NCBI GenBank assembly: GCA_905220665.1
Contig: CAJNAR010000176.1
Location: forward strand, 1 to 64,000
Direction: 5' to 3'
Source: Albugo candida
Lineage: Eukaryota > Oomycota > Peronosporomycetes > Albuginales > Albuginaceae
DNA length: 64,000 nucleotides
In this document: piece by piece, positions 35,040-47,328 of the stretch
Position numbering within the stretch: the first letter of the stretch is position 1
How the letters are laid out: every line of letters starts with the position of its first letter
Notes under the pieces: generated by a model
Database searches by the model: none
Told to the model about the DNA's origin: nothing
The model's input: only the letters and a program-made list of their open reading frames with translations
Program-made: the position numbers and the translations under genes

Positions 35040-38000
35040 CACTAATAACGGATTACGAACAATTGTTACGCAAGCTTCAGAAAACATAGAAACGAAGCTA
35101 GCAGGTCAACCATTCAGTACATAAGACTTGTCAAACTACAAGAATTTGAGCTGCTAACGTGCAATAAGAAAGTCACTTTGATATGAGTCATACAAAGTAC
35201 CCATCGCTTCATGAAATGAAATGAAACTGGTTTGAGGCTATATTGTGACTATATACTACAGTAGCACAATTACACTGCTTGCAGTCGCTTTTTCTGGTGC
35301 AAATATGTCCGGCCTGTCATAGTACAACGTTGGCTATCATCTTTAAATCACGCGTAACTGCTGAGGTCTTCTTGATTGTGTCAATCTGTAAAGAGCAGTG
35401 CTTAGTAGAAATAACGCATTTCCACCACGTGATTACTACTACTATATCATTTAACACACAAATGAGAGCACAACGGGCTAGATCATCGAAAATATCTTTT
35501 TATTATATAACGATAGTTCCCTGTTTTTCTATTTGCGACCATACCCTAATTGTACCACACAATCAATTTCTTTTGCAGAACTCCGTCTTTGAAGCCATTT
35601 AGCCTAAAAAATTTATTGTGAAACGGCACGAATGAATGGCATTTCGAGCTTGTGATAAAGTTGGTATAATCATGCCGAAGAGTTTAAAGTGGATGATCTC
35701 TATTTTTTTTCAATACTTATTATATCCTCTTCCTTCTAATCCTCAGATTAATTACACAGCATTTTCATCTCTATTTAGATTCGTTGAAAACCAATTTGTT
35801 CAATAGGTGTCTTCGATACCATCCCATTTGTACAAAAATGAGGCTGTATGTTGCCCTCTGTAGGAACCTTGTCTCACGTTACATGTGAGCGAAATCGAGG
35901 CAAAATCTTGAAACTCTATTGCAACAGTCACTTTGGCCCATTATTGAATTCGGTTCATTTTCATCCGAAAAAATCATTAAAGTATAAGCTATAAAATCGC
36001 AATCATCTCGAAGATGTTAGGTTTTAAGACGCTTACTTAAGTAACGAAGCAGTTCTAATTGATTCAGGCTGCCACCTCAAATCACCAAATCGGTCTTAGA
36101 ACAATACAAAAAATAACAACAAAAGTATGCACACTCCAATTTGAAAACCGTGCAAAAACCATCATCGCAATTATCATTATGAGAACCGTTTTGGATTACT
36201 ATCAACAAAAGGAGTCGCGAAAATCTTTTAGCCGGACCAGGAGGATATATTAAGAATGATTCATCCTGGCCGCTTAGATTTTACATTTTTTGTTAATCAG
36301 AACAGTAAGAAATACATGCTATTGCTTTGTCAAAAAGCATAAAATCTCGCCGTTTTTTGTACAGTACAACACGCGGCAATAAGTGAAGATGAATGGATTG
36401 AGAAACAGAAATCAATTGATGCATAGAGGGACAACAGTATGTATTTTTTTCGTGTTCATGAAGTGTAGAGTAACTCAAAAGCGAAAAGAAAGCTGACTGT
36501 CGTAATTCCTTCAAATCCTAGAGAAGCCTATCATGGAAATGTCATGGCTCTATTGGGGTCACAAATGGGACAGCAATAGAACTTTGATGCAAATCCTTGA
36601 AGAGATAGTTATTGACGATATTGTATCCTGAATGATCGACCCGAGTATGTGGCTGCTGACTCGCAATCAAATTAGTTTGGCTTGTTATATTCATGACTGA
36701 TTATACCTTATACTCGGACTGCGTGTGATTTAGGAACTTTAATCAAGCTACCAGCAAGGACTTCATTGCTGATTACATTCAAAGTGAAAGAAGAAACATT
36801 CTATCCATAATAGAATTGATAAGAGCCGGCTACAGGATATAATTTAGTGTCTTAATTCGAAGGCCTCATTCTCGATGCGCAAACATCGTTCTGCTGTCAA
36901 TACTTCTGCAAATCAAACGCGCATCCCATTCGCAAGAATAGTTCCTGGGTGTTCCCTTCTTAATCTCTTAAGTATCATTGAACTTCCTCAACCATTTCCT
37001 TTGTCTATTTATTCGAAGTTCTACACACAACAACGACAACAACGACGTGAGAAATCACAAACTGTACCCGAAAAATTCTACCGGTTGTTTTTTAGCAGCG
37101 AAAGGCGCATTAATCGTCACTTATGGAGTTTACGTCTTAAGTTGGCTACGCATAGAGTTCTTTCAATCAGAGCAATTCTTTATGCATGACATCAGATCCG
37201 TTCTGTATTGTCTGAGGAGCCAGTTACTTAGTTATCAGAATCGCCATGGTATTTCCAATCGCATTATATAAAATTGTTCAAGTCAGTGCTCTTGAGATCT
37301 GTGGCGAAGCAGCACTTCATTCGAGCCTCACCTTGAACAGTATTGCTTGGCAAGGAATATAGCGTTATTTATAGAATCACAGATGCCGGTTTTAAGAAAT
37401 TGTAAAGATTACTATAGGAAAGCAGAAATAGATGCGAGTGCGGCGTTGCACTATAACGTGGAACAGTAGAAAAAAAAACTTCTATATAGCTAATCCATGT
37501 GTGTCTCTTGTATAGCCTAGCGAGTTTTAGCTATCAGCTTCATGAGAAGAAGCCCGCTTTCGGAGTTGATTATTGTGCTAGTTCTCGCTTTAGCTCGGGT
37601 TTCTATTGTCACCTGTTGTTATCTTGTTCAATACGTTCCAGCCGATTAACAGTATCGCTTGTCTGTATCATTTATACTTACCGATAAAATGCTTCTTTGA
37701 AGCAATAAAGTGTTTTCTCTCCATGAGCTTTTAGTCATGAACCTGCGACACAATACATCACACTAGACCCATGTTCTTTCAGATCAAGTAAGCTGAACAC
37801 GATTAGAGAGCGTCAATTACGACAGATCAATCCTGTTTCGCACATTCGAATGAATCCACGTAGATTCAAGTTGTTTTCTCATCATTGAAATGACCTAATT
37901 CAGAATCATTGAATATTGCTAGTAAGAATGCATAACTACATTTCGAGAGAACGCATATTTTCTCACAGTGAGAAAGTAATGTTCCTGCATCGAAGACTAG

Positions 38001-41000
38001 TAAGTTGCAATTTTGCAGTTCACTTTGTTTTTTTATTGTAATTCAGGCATTAAAGAAGTCGTTTACGTCTAATTCTAGTAATATGGACAACTTCAATTAA
38101 AAGACTAGTAAGTTGTTTGTGACTGGTGATTTATGTGCGACACATCATAAAATCGACCCACCGAGACTAGAAGCTGATCGAGTATGTTGAAGAAATGATG
38201 CTGATCCGGGTTGAAGAGAAGTATGGTAAGATTTATGAGCTGCTATCGGGGTGTTGGGAAGTGAGCTTGCGTAGATAGTAGGTTGTAAATGAACGATATT
38301 TCCTCCTAAGCTTTTTCATGCTATCGATCAATGTAGTTGGGTATAGAATTTAATCAAACGAGACTTGGGGTAATGAGTTTTGAGATGCAACTCGGATTCT
38401 CTCCATTGAATGGGTTTAGCGACATGATAATGATGTAAAGATAGAACACACTTAAGGCAAGCAGCACGATCATCATTTAGCTTTTTATCTGCTTCTCTAA
38501 ATTAAATAAGTAGCGTATAAAAGAATATAATTGAATTTCTATTGGAGGGATAGAATCTAGATACCCTTCAAAGAAAAAATTTCTTTACGCGATGGCATTA
38601 CATTTGATTGCAGAGGGAGATTAGAGAACACTCTTTTCCAAATCTTATCAAAAAGATCTTCCGCATATTTGCATTTTTGCAAAATGATCGGTTATGTCGG
38701 GAGAAAATGAATTTGATGGTCATCCATGTGCACTCATTCACTTTAAAAATGCTCAGTGTAAATTGAATCACGAGGGGACAATGTATAGCAGTTACATCTG
38801 GCGTTCGGTTCTTTTGTTTATTTGATCGCTGTATTTGTTTCTTCCTGTAAGAAGTATTGAAGAAGGATTATTCGATGACTTCTGATCTCATGCTCGTCAT
38901 GTGGCTCATGAGATAAGTGTTTTTCGAAGTTATGAGCTATCGATGTCAAGCGAGCTGGCCTATAATTACTTTTATAAAACGGAAGAATAATATTGTCACC
39001 CATTGGATTACAATAAAACAATCCTACAGATCCTCACCCTGGTGTACTTGTATTCGAAGCATTCTAAGAATTCAACAAACGAGAGAAAGTCTGAGACTCA
39101 GAACCAACCCTCGGATAGATGTTGATTTCTGCCTATCTTTCTAACATCCGACGTCAGAATTGACGTGTTGCTTGGCCTGTTTGTCGCATTTTTTAATTTG
39201 AGGATTATTTCTCTGTTGTTTTGCATCTACCTCCATTCTAGTTCTCTATACTCTGTCATCGTATTTTTTGAATCCGGATGATTGCTGATCCTGAGTGGAT
39301 GCTTTATAATAGAAAATGATATCAGTAATTTTCGGAACATGAGGCGCGTTCAATAAGATTTATATTGTTCTACTCATTATCTTTTTGTTGTTGATATGCT
39401 ACTCTACACAATTCCACAAACGTTCTCGATTGGCGACAACAAATTGATTAATATAATCTGCTTACATATATCAGTATGTTTTTTTGGCTTCTACTTGGAT
39501 TGTTACTTGTATCCGGTTGGTAATAGTATGTCATTTAAACGTAAATGGTCTGGTACCGATGCTAGCAGAGTGGAGCACTAGTTATAATAATTTCTATAAT
39601 CGTCACTCGTCATTGGTTACCGTGTGAAATTGAATTCAGCGACTCTTGGATTGAAATCGCCTGGCGAATGATGTAATTTTGAAAATTTTGCGTTCGACAA
39701 TATATATGCGTTGAAATTAATCTTCTGTCCATTTATACAAATAGATTGCATCATTAATATCATGTATGGAGTAATCCCCCTGTGCCCGTGAGAAGGGTCA
39801 CCCCTCCACTGGTCCAAATACAGTACATATTCCGTCTGAGTATACTCGTTTGGTATCAACAATTCAATGTAAATCATTATTGAAAAGTAAGTCATCACTA
39901 TAAAATGTGTGAGAGTGATTCCCAAGCTGTATAACTGGCGTTAGTTGCCTACGGCACGGTCAGCACACTGTCATGTCTACATAAAAGTAATTTGGCAGTC
40001 GAAGCAATTCGCACAGTTGTAAAGACAATTGATAAAATCAGATGAGGTGAACTGATACTAAGAAAGCACTTTATTGGCGTCTATTCAGCCCATTTGAAGA
40101 TTATAACATACAAATCAAAGTCGTACTCTAACATGTGCACCTCATGAATACGCTCTTAATTTACTTGACGCTACGCAATCAACATAATCATACGCGAATG
40201 AAGCAATTTCAAAGGATGATATAAAAGTTAGGAAAATAGGATAGGAGACTATATCCACCACAAAATACGTTAAGTTGTTACATCACCGACAAAATTTGGT
40301 AGACTCCCAGATCATGATCAACAAAGCAGCAACCTTTCATTATATAGCCATAACATGGAGATCTAGAGTGGAGGCAAAATTAGTGTTTAGCGAATGTGGT
40401 TTCGTGGGAATTCACCCGCATTATTTTACGTCAATCCTATGATAGATTATTCACAGTTACCAAACAGATTTTTCAATACCTCCCTGAGAGCCATTCATTT
40501 TTGTCTCCAATGCTATGCGTGTAAGTAAGTATCGACGTTGGAGGGGGATTTGTATCCTACTATTGTGTCCTTGGATTACAGTACAATAACGGCGTCAAAA
40601 GATATGGCTTCTGGCTATTGCTCCATTCGAAATCCTCCGATGACGAGTATCGAGCTAAGCTTTCGTCGTATGGGGAACTGATTTTTGCAACCCTGGCCTA
40701 CCACAATAGATACTAGTACCTTTCTCTCCCGGAAAAATGAGAGTCGTTATTTTTTCCTGCTAACATGAATTGATGAATGTCTTATGGCCTTCGAGGTACT
40801 CGAAGACTGGAGAAAACGTTTCTTCATATGAGTGCTTTGGCTATGTCAGTGATACGGCTTTGTTGCATTTTCTCTCAAAGGCCAATCCAGGTAAATATCG
40901 GACCTTGTATGTGCTTTTACAAGTTTTCCTAAAAAGGAATGATAGTATGATAAGCAAGAGACACGCAAAACTTTTGATGTGCGTCTCATGGACGGAATGA

Positions 41001-42500
41001 TGACGAATGTCGATGTTCTTTGCTCAATTGCTACTTCAAAAAGATAAACTTTGGTACCTGTGATTTCATTGAGGACACATTTGGTAGTGCTAAAGATTTT
41101 TAGGGTCGACCCAAATTTGTTTGGCTTTTCGCTTCATTCGAATAAGTTGCGATAGTCACTTCTTTTCATTCACCCAGGGATTTTTGAATTACGTAATCAT
41201 TTGTAGCATATATTTAGTCGGAGCCCTCACACTCAGATTTGACATTTATTTGTGCTTTTCATTTGCACGCTCGTGATCGACCGCATGATTGAAGGACTGT
41301 TGAGACTCTGACAGAAAGAATCTTGGTTATTAGCTCTCACCAATCCATGGTGAGGTTCCATCCCACACGACATGAGCAATCAGGTTTCTGAGATGCGAAG
41401 CATTTTTTATCGTAATGGAATACACTGCTCGCGTTCCTTTTTTTTTAGCAAAAGCATTTTTCGTTCAAATGTCACGCTTTCCACATTGAAAAATGTTGTT
41501 CAACGTTTTGATTACATAAGCGGGTTGAACTCATGCTTATTCATGATTTCGGCGTGTCCTCTGTACTTTTGACAACGGTAGCCATGGTCAGATACTGCAA
41601 AAATGTAGCTTTCTGTCAGGCCACTTTTCTGTGCGGTATACTACTTTTTCGTTGATGGGGATGCCAATCCAGTGCCCAGAATACCGCAGTCAGTGTGACT
41701 TGTGAATCTGTTACACCATCTAGACAAATCTTCTGCTGTCTATGCTTTTCTATCTCTAATTAATGTGTCAAATATGAGATCCAAATGTCTCGTGCAACGG
41801 AATATCACTCGGTCCGGAACATGAAGAACTTGCAAGACCAGCTTGCTTCTCCAAGGGCAAGTGATATTCGTGCCCATACTCCCTGAATCTGTCTTCAATA
41901 TACAATTCTAGGATATATGGAAACTTGCTATTAATCGACTTATCATCCGGTGACACGCAAATGCTTGTTTGGTTACTTCTTTTTTGCTGGTGACGGAAAA
42001 TTTAGTCGGCGATGAGACGACTTGATGGAAGGAAGGTAGCCAAGACAAAACGGATGAGTGAGCATAATTGAGCTCTGCCAAGATCAACTATTTCAGGCTT
42101 GATGCTGCCTACTTGCGTCAAGGCGATCCTGCTGAAATGAAAGCCAAATAAAATACTGTTGAAATTTGATTCTTATGCTCAATGAAAATGATAGAAAACG
42201 ACTGTTCTGGACTTTTGCGTCATGAATGCTTGTAGTGCAGATGTTTTTCCTTTACAATGTGTGATGCATTTCCACAGATAGTGTCGTCTTGTTCAACGCG
42301 GATTTATTAATCGCGCAGTGTGCGAAAGCGGAAAGCTCGATGTGACAATGATTAAAGGTACTTCAGAAATAGATCTTGTCTAATTCGCTGTGGAGACTAC
42401 TTTTTGATGAATGATACTATTAGATCGTTCACCCGTATATAACCAAACAATTGGAAACATCATTGATTTTAAACTCTAGCACTGACGCAGAAGATTAGAA
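35040..42500. other. Gene-poor stretch, about 7.5 kb
   Basis: Only frames below about 110 codons occur, without recognisable domains. The longer ones (35279-35602, 36875-37271, 39617-39925) overlap other frames or lack homology that can be named. Apart from the truncated retroposon at 38008-38100, no repeat, RNA gene or transposon domain was identified. Confidence 0.5.
38008..38100 (+). mobile_element. Short retroposon family, 5'-truncated copy 2
   Basis: The last 34 bases match the 3' end of the family: 'gtctaattctagtaatatgg' followed by 'acaacttcaattaa', against '...atagacaccttcaactga' in the 61.8 kb copy. The segment is flanked by an exact 15-bp direct repeat AAGACTAGTAAGTTG at 37993-38007 and 38101-38115. 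A 5'-truncated copy with a long variable target duplication is the signature of target-primed reverse transcription. Confidence 0.75.
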
Positions 42501-42556
42501 GGACCGGCTTGCTTACGTTGTATATAGCTTTGATTTGATGATGAAGGATCTTCGGC

Positions 42557-44700
42557 TCAAATACGTCCAAAATAATGTGTGTTATAAAGTTCCACTATGG
42601 TCCCCATTTTGGCTATATCATTTGTTATGAACTGAAGATTTTCGAACATGTCAACAGCAGCAGCGATGCCAAAGTACAGGCGGTAAGTTTCAGTATTCTT
42701 GAAGACTGGATAAGAACGGGATGACATCATGTCCGATGGAGTGCAAGATCCATGGTGCGATCTTTCATATTCTTGTTTTGTCATTCTACTATACCTTGAG
42801 TCAGTTGCGGTTCCAGATGAAACAGCACACGACCCACATCTTGAACATTGCACATCATTTTATGGAGCGGCATTGGGGAACCTGAGACGACTCATTCTTT
42901 CTTTTTCGCTGTCGTCGCTTCAAGCCGGCAGTTATAATTTGTGGCTTTTTCGAGCGCATGTAGGAGAACAACTTGCCTGACGATGTTGATTGTGACATAC
43001 CATTCACCAACCTAAACAGTGTTGACGTTTCCACTCTTTGTTCAAGATGGTAAACCTTTTTTGGTATAGATCCAACATATTCTATCCATACATCTTGCTT
43101 ACATTCCATTACAACACGTTGTAGCGTGTAGAACTTGTAGGGTGCGCGTGTTCCGACACACATTTTGACTAGTGCCACAGACAAAACATCTCTGATGGTC
43201 TAACTTGTGTAGAATTGATATGATCGGACGCTAGGACGACTATATTACTGCTTTTACGTTAATTATATTATAAATATTTTTATCTGAATTTTTCTTGCAC
43301 TTCTTAGAGTAACATCGGAAGACTTTTGGCCAGCGGCAACCAAAAGAGTACTGAGTTAGTACGGAAAAGCTAAGTTCCGAAGTGGATGCATGTCGATCAT
43401 TTGTAAGTTTCGTTTTCGACGTACGTATTGGCGAAGTTTGTGCTTACAAAGAAGACCCTGGACGGTGCGAAATGCTTGATAGCATACGTCTACGTTGTTT
43501 CTTTGTGGCTAACGTTCAACTTAAAGCTATTCGTATTATACAATTTGAGATCCTGAATATTCATTCCTTGAGGCGTTGGCTGTGAAAAGGTGCATATTCT
43601 CATTTGTTGCCACTGTCGCGACTTATCGTGCTCTGCGAGATTATTACCAAGAGTTATGTATAGCTTTGTGCAACACGAAAGATGGTTGTTCATCCTAGTT
43701 GGCATGTATTTACTGAGCATGTGGTGAGCACTTTCACCGCGTGAGGTTGCATTATGACCGAAAGGCGTTGTACGGTAAGTCAAGCAGTAACAAACCTGTC
43801 TTTGCAATAAATCCATGTTTCGACAATAAATGTAATGGTTGCTTTGTTTGCACGCAATTCAAAAATCTACCATATGTCATCAAAGGAGCATTTGTTTGTG
43901 CATACATTATTGCCCTCCATTCTTTCAAGAAAGCTATCCATTCTTCTTCTTTTGGAAAATATGCTTTGCATTTTTTCCACTATTTTTTCATCAATATGCC
44001 ATATACATAAGAGAATTGGCGAAGTTGAAAAGTGTTCTTGAATTCATGAAATTAGTGCCAGCTCGTGATATACCGATAAGAACCTTCGGCGGAGGATCGT
44101 CCCAAAGAGAGATCGAGGGGAACTTGTTGCCGCGGAATATGAAGATTGACTCTGATTTGTCATGTAGATAAGTGCGGTGGAAGTTTTTCTATGCATTTAT
44201 GAGCACCCAACGAAATCCAGCATCGATAGCTTGGAAGCATTTGTATTGTATTTGGCGACCACGAGAAAAATGTCACTGTGACTTCGAGCCATCTCTTAAG
44301 ATCTAAGACGGGAAAAGTATATGTGGGAAATTTCGCCGTCATCATTGCTCACTAGTTGCAACCTGCAAACTTTTTGCACAAGGGAGTCCATCGGTTTACG
44401 GCCATCCATAGTCTCGAAATGTGTGGCTTGGTGAACTTCGTCAGTAAAATAAGTCCAACATCATTCCGTAAACACGTTGGGATGGTTCTTGTTGGGGTCT
44501 CAGCATCATACATTCCAAGTTTTGTCTATTTGATTTCTGTTTCAAGTCTAAGGTGGATAGGATGGGCGCTTGCTTAGATTGATGGCATATAGTTATGATA
44601 CTCTTGGACCACGCGGAAAGTTCAGTGAAGGTCAACCTGTATGTCTTTAAGCGGATTGAACATTTGACTTTACACAAATTAGCTTATCAGAAGTGTTTTG
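42557..44700 (-). pseudogene. MULE transposase 2 (FAR1-type), decayed
   Basis: Read on the minus strand from 44.7 kb down, pieces of a MULE transposase appear in order. LLCIWHIDEKIVEKMQ (the W-H catalytic motif) is near 44000. FGHNATSRGESAHHMLSKYM, the conserved TSR-ESAH region, is near 43740. A Lys/Arg-rich tail KRRQRKRKNESS is near 42890, and a cysteine cluster CSRCGSC follows near 42845. Frames change at least four times. It is more closely similar to MULE 1 than to the 51.7 kb element. No inverted repeats were found at its ends. Confidence 0.75.
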
Positions 44701-47328
44701 TCTGTGCCAATAGTGGAAACGTCTACGTCAATAGTCGCATCCTTATGGAAGTATCAGCTCAGCTTCATACTCTGTACATTGGATGCTCACACCATTCTCG
44801 GTATAGGGTTATAAGCAAATAATATAGCAGTACAACCTCAGTCGCCAGCTTTGTGAGTTTCAACAAATTTTCCCACGTTGCCTATAAACTTGAGCTGCCT
44901 ATAAACTTGAGTATGAGCCATCATGAGAATTTAAACAGACAGAATGAGAAGATTATAGATGTTTTCAGTTTTACAACAGTCTACGGTCGCCTCTTCAATA
45001 TCAGTCATGATATACGCAAGATTAGGTAAATAAAGCCTGCCTTTTCTTCAGTGGTTCACACAGGTTGATAGAGAAACATGTGCACACATCCATTGATGGC
45101 TGGAAGACCTTTCAGGAGTATCATTAATAGCATTGCACTATCCACGCAGTTAACTGATAGGTACATCTTCTTATTATTACATTTTGTTGACAGTGCCACT
45201 ACAGAAGAAAGCTTATTAGAAGCTTTAAACGATCCATCAAGGTTATAGCGCAGTGTTGAAAGTTGAAAATGGACTTCGTTTCTGACAAAAAAAATTCAAT
45301 GAATTTTAAGAAAAAACGAATTGCACGAGATCATTACGATAAGTTCCAGAGATACCATAGACGCTCCAGTACGATCACAAAGTGAATCCTGTAAATTTAA
45401 CATGTTGCTATAATTCATATATATACTCTATATATCATTTATCACATGTGTATACGCCTTTACAGTCATAAATATGATTTGGTGGTTAAAGATTGAAGAC
45501 ATTACATACCCGATGTTCTTCGACACTCGCAATTGAAGACCACATCGTCATCAGAAGAGCAATTTCTGTAACAAGAATATGCCTTTCAATATATTTTTTG
45601 AAATTTTGTCTTCCTGGAACAGTGATTCCCTATTCTATCACTACAATGAATCGATGCGGTCTCTATGAACACGCTGTTATTTTTTTGAGCAAACGTTCTA
45701 AAGAGTTTGTACCTCATCTACTACAGGTATTCAATCAACTACTTATCGTAGCAACTTAGAAATGCACGTACATCCTTTTTTCTTGTTTGCATTTTCTTAC
45801 TTTTTATCCCAGTAAGATGCTTTCTGGATGAGATGCCTCTGACGGATTTTTATCGCAATATTTGCTAGATAGAATATTTAGTAGTCGTAGAAAGACCCTT
45901 TCAATAAACGGTTTGACCAGAATTCTAATGGTCTTATTGCTTCTTATAAGTGAAGAATCGCAATCCTTAAACGATATCGAACGTCTAAGCTTCTTGATGT
46001 CACCTAATTGAGCTAAACCCGGGAACAGCTTCATACTACACAGTATTTTAGGGACAATGAGTATATGACTATGTGGACGTATCAATACAATAGACTAGTC
46101 GCAGACCTTAATCTATACTATTACTTTATCTAGTTATAGCTACGTCAAACCAAGGAAGTATGTCACTTTCTTTTAAAAATTGCATGAAAAAAAATTAACA
46201 GTAATACATGTGGTGATCCACAGGAAGTGAGAAGTGATCTCTTTGAAGAAAAGATTCTTTATCCAGTACCTCCATAGCCCTGTCTTATGCCCTACTGCAC
46301 GCTCAAAAGTAATCTCAATATTTGAAGCAATTGTATGTCAAGAAACTGCACATTATTTTACTGTATGATCCACTGTTTCACTCACTATACTTATTAGGCA
46401 ACGATGCGATTTCTGTTCGGATTTTTTGATATAGCCTTCTCGCGGTTGTGTCTGTGCTAGCAAAGCGGATTTATAAATAGATATTTGCGGTATAAATGAG
46501 GAACGATCTAAAAATATGAATATCTCGAACCCGATAAAAAATTTTTGGATCCTACCTTCCATGTCAGGAAATTAAGTATTCGAGGTATCACGATTATGCA
46601 AAAAGAGAGACCACTATCAATAATAACCGCTCATGATTAGTCACGTTCGCCTTATTCTCCTTAGCCAAAAGAATATCAAAAGTAGGCATACTGCACACGA
46701 TTCTAATCTGAATTTTATCTTAGTATAAGTAAAATGCACCAGAAAGCATGACCAAGTATCAATTGAATTGTCCGATAGAAAATGAGAAGACGATGGAAGT
46801 TGCAATTTTTTGCGCCCCATCGATGTGTCTCTTGATTGGTCCATCGCATGAATGAGGGAAACAGCACGTGTACTCGTGAAGTACGTGGCTTAACGGCTTC
46901 TATTTGTACAGATAATACAGCGCCTATTCAAATATAAATACGTGTGCAAACATCCATCTTGCTGCTAATCCCTGGCTACTATCTCAATACCACCGACATG
47001 TTCTTTATCATTTCTTAGAATGATTAGATAATTCAAACCACTCAATATAATGTCTACCTGATAATCTGAGAGTGTGCTAAGCACTGAATGATCGACAAAA
47101 CAAGCCACAGGGACGACATGCACGGATAGGAGACCTCGACTCGTTGTCAGTAGCGGAAAAAGCATGGTACGATTCATGTCTTAAATCCTTTTATATTATG
47201 CGAACGAATACAATCAGGTATACAGTTTGCATAGTTTGCTACTTCAGGAAAATCAGAGAATCATATCACTTCGATGGCGCTTACATGAATCAAATGCTAC
47301 TTCTTCTACTCTCATAAGCTGACTTGCT
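44700..47328. other. Gene-poor stretch, about 2.6 kb
   Basis: No recognisable domain. A 16-bp tandem duplication ('gcctataaacttgagc' type) lies at 44881-44912. Two minus frames, 46085-45804 (93 codons) and 47177-46965 (70 codons, ATG start and hydrophobic beginning), are the best candidates for small genes but have no other support. Confidence 0.45.

Noticed and set aside
36875..37271. Two overlapping plus frames with a possible membrane segment
   Set aside because: Overlapping frames of similar length, no recognisable domain, and a CAACAACGAC simple repeat contributes to the openness.
44595..44822. Plus-strand frame with CFVC as a CCG-like domain
   Set aside because: No YW/GY block or second cysteine pair, and it lies antisense to the decayed MULE 2.
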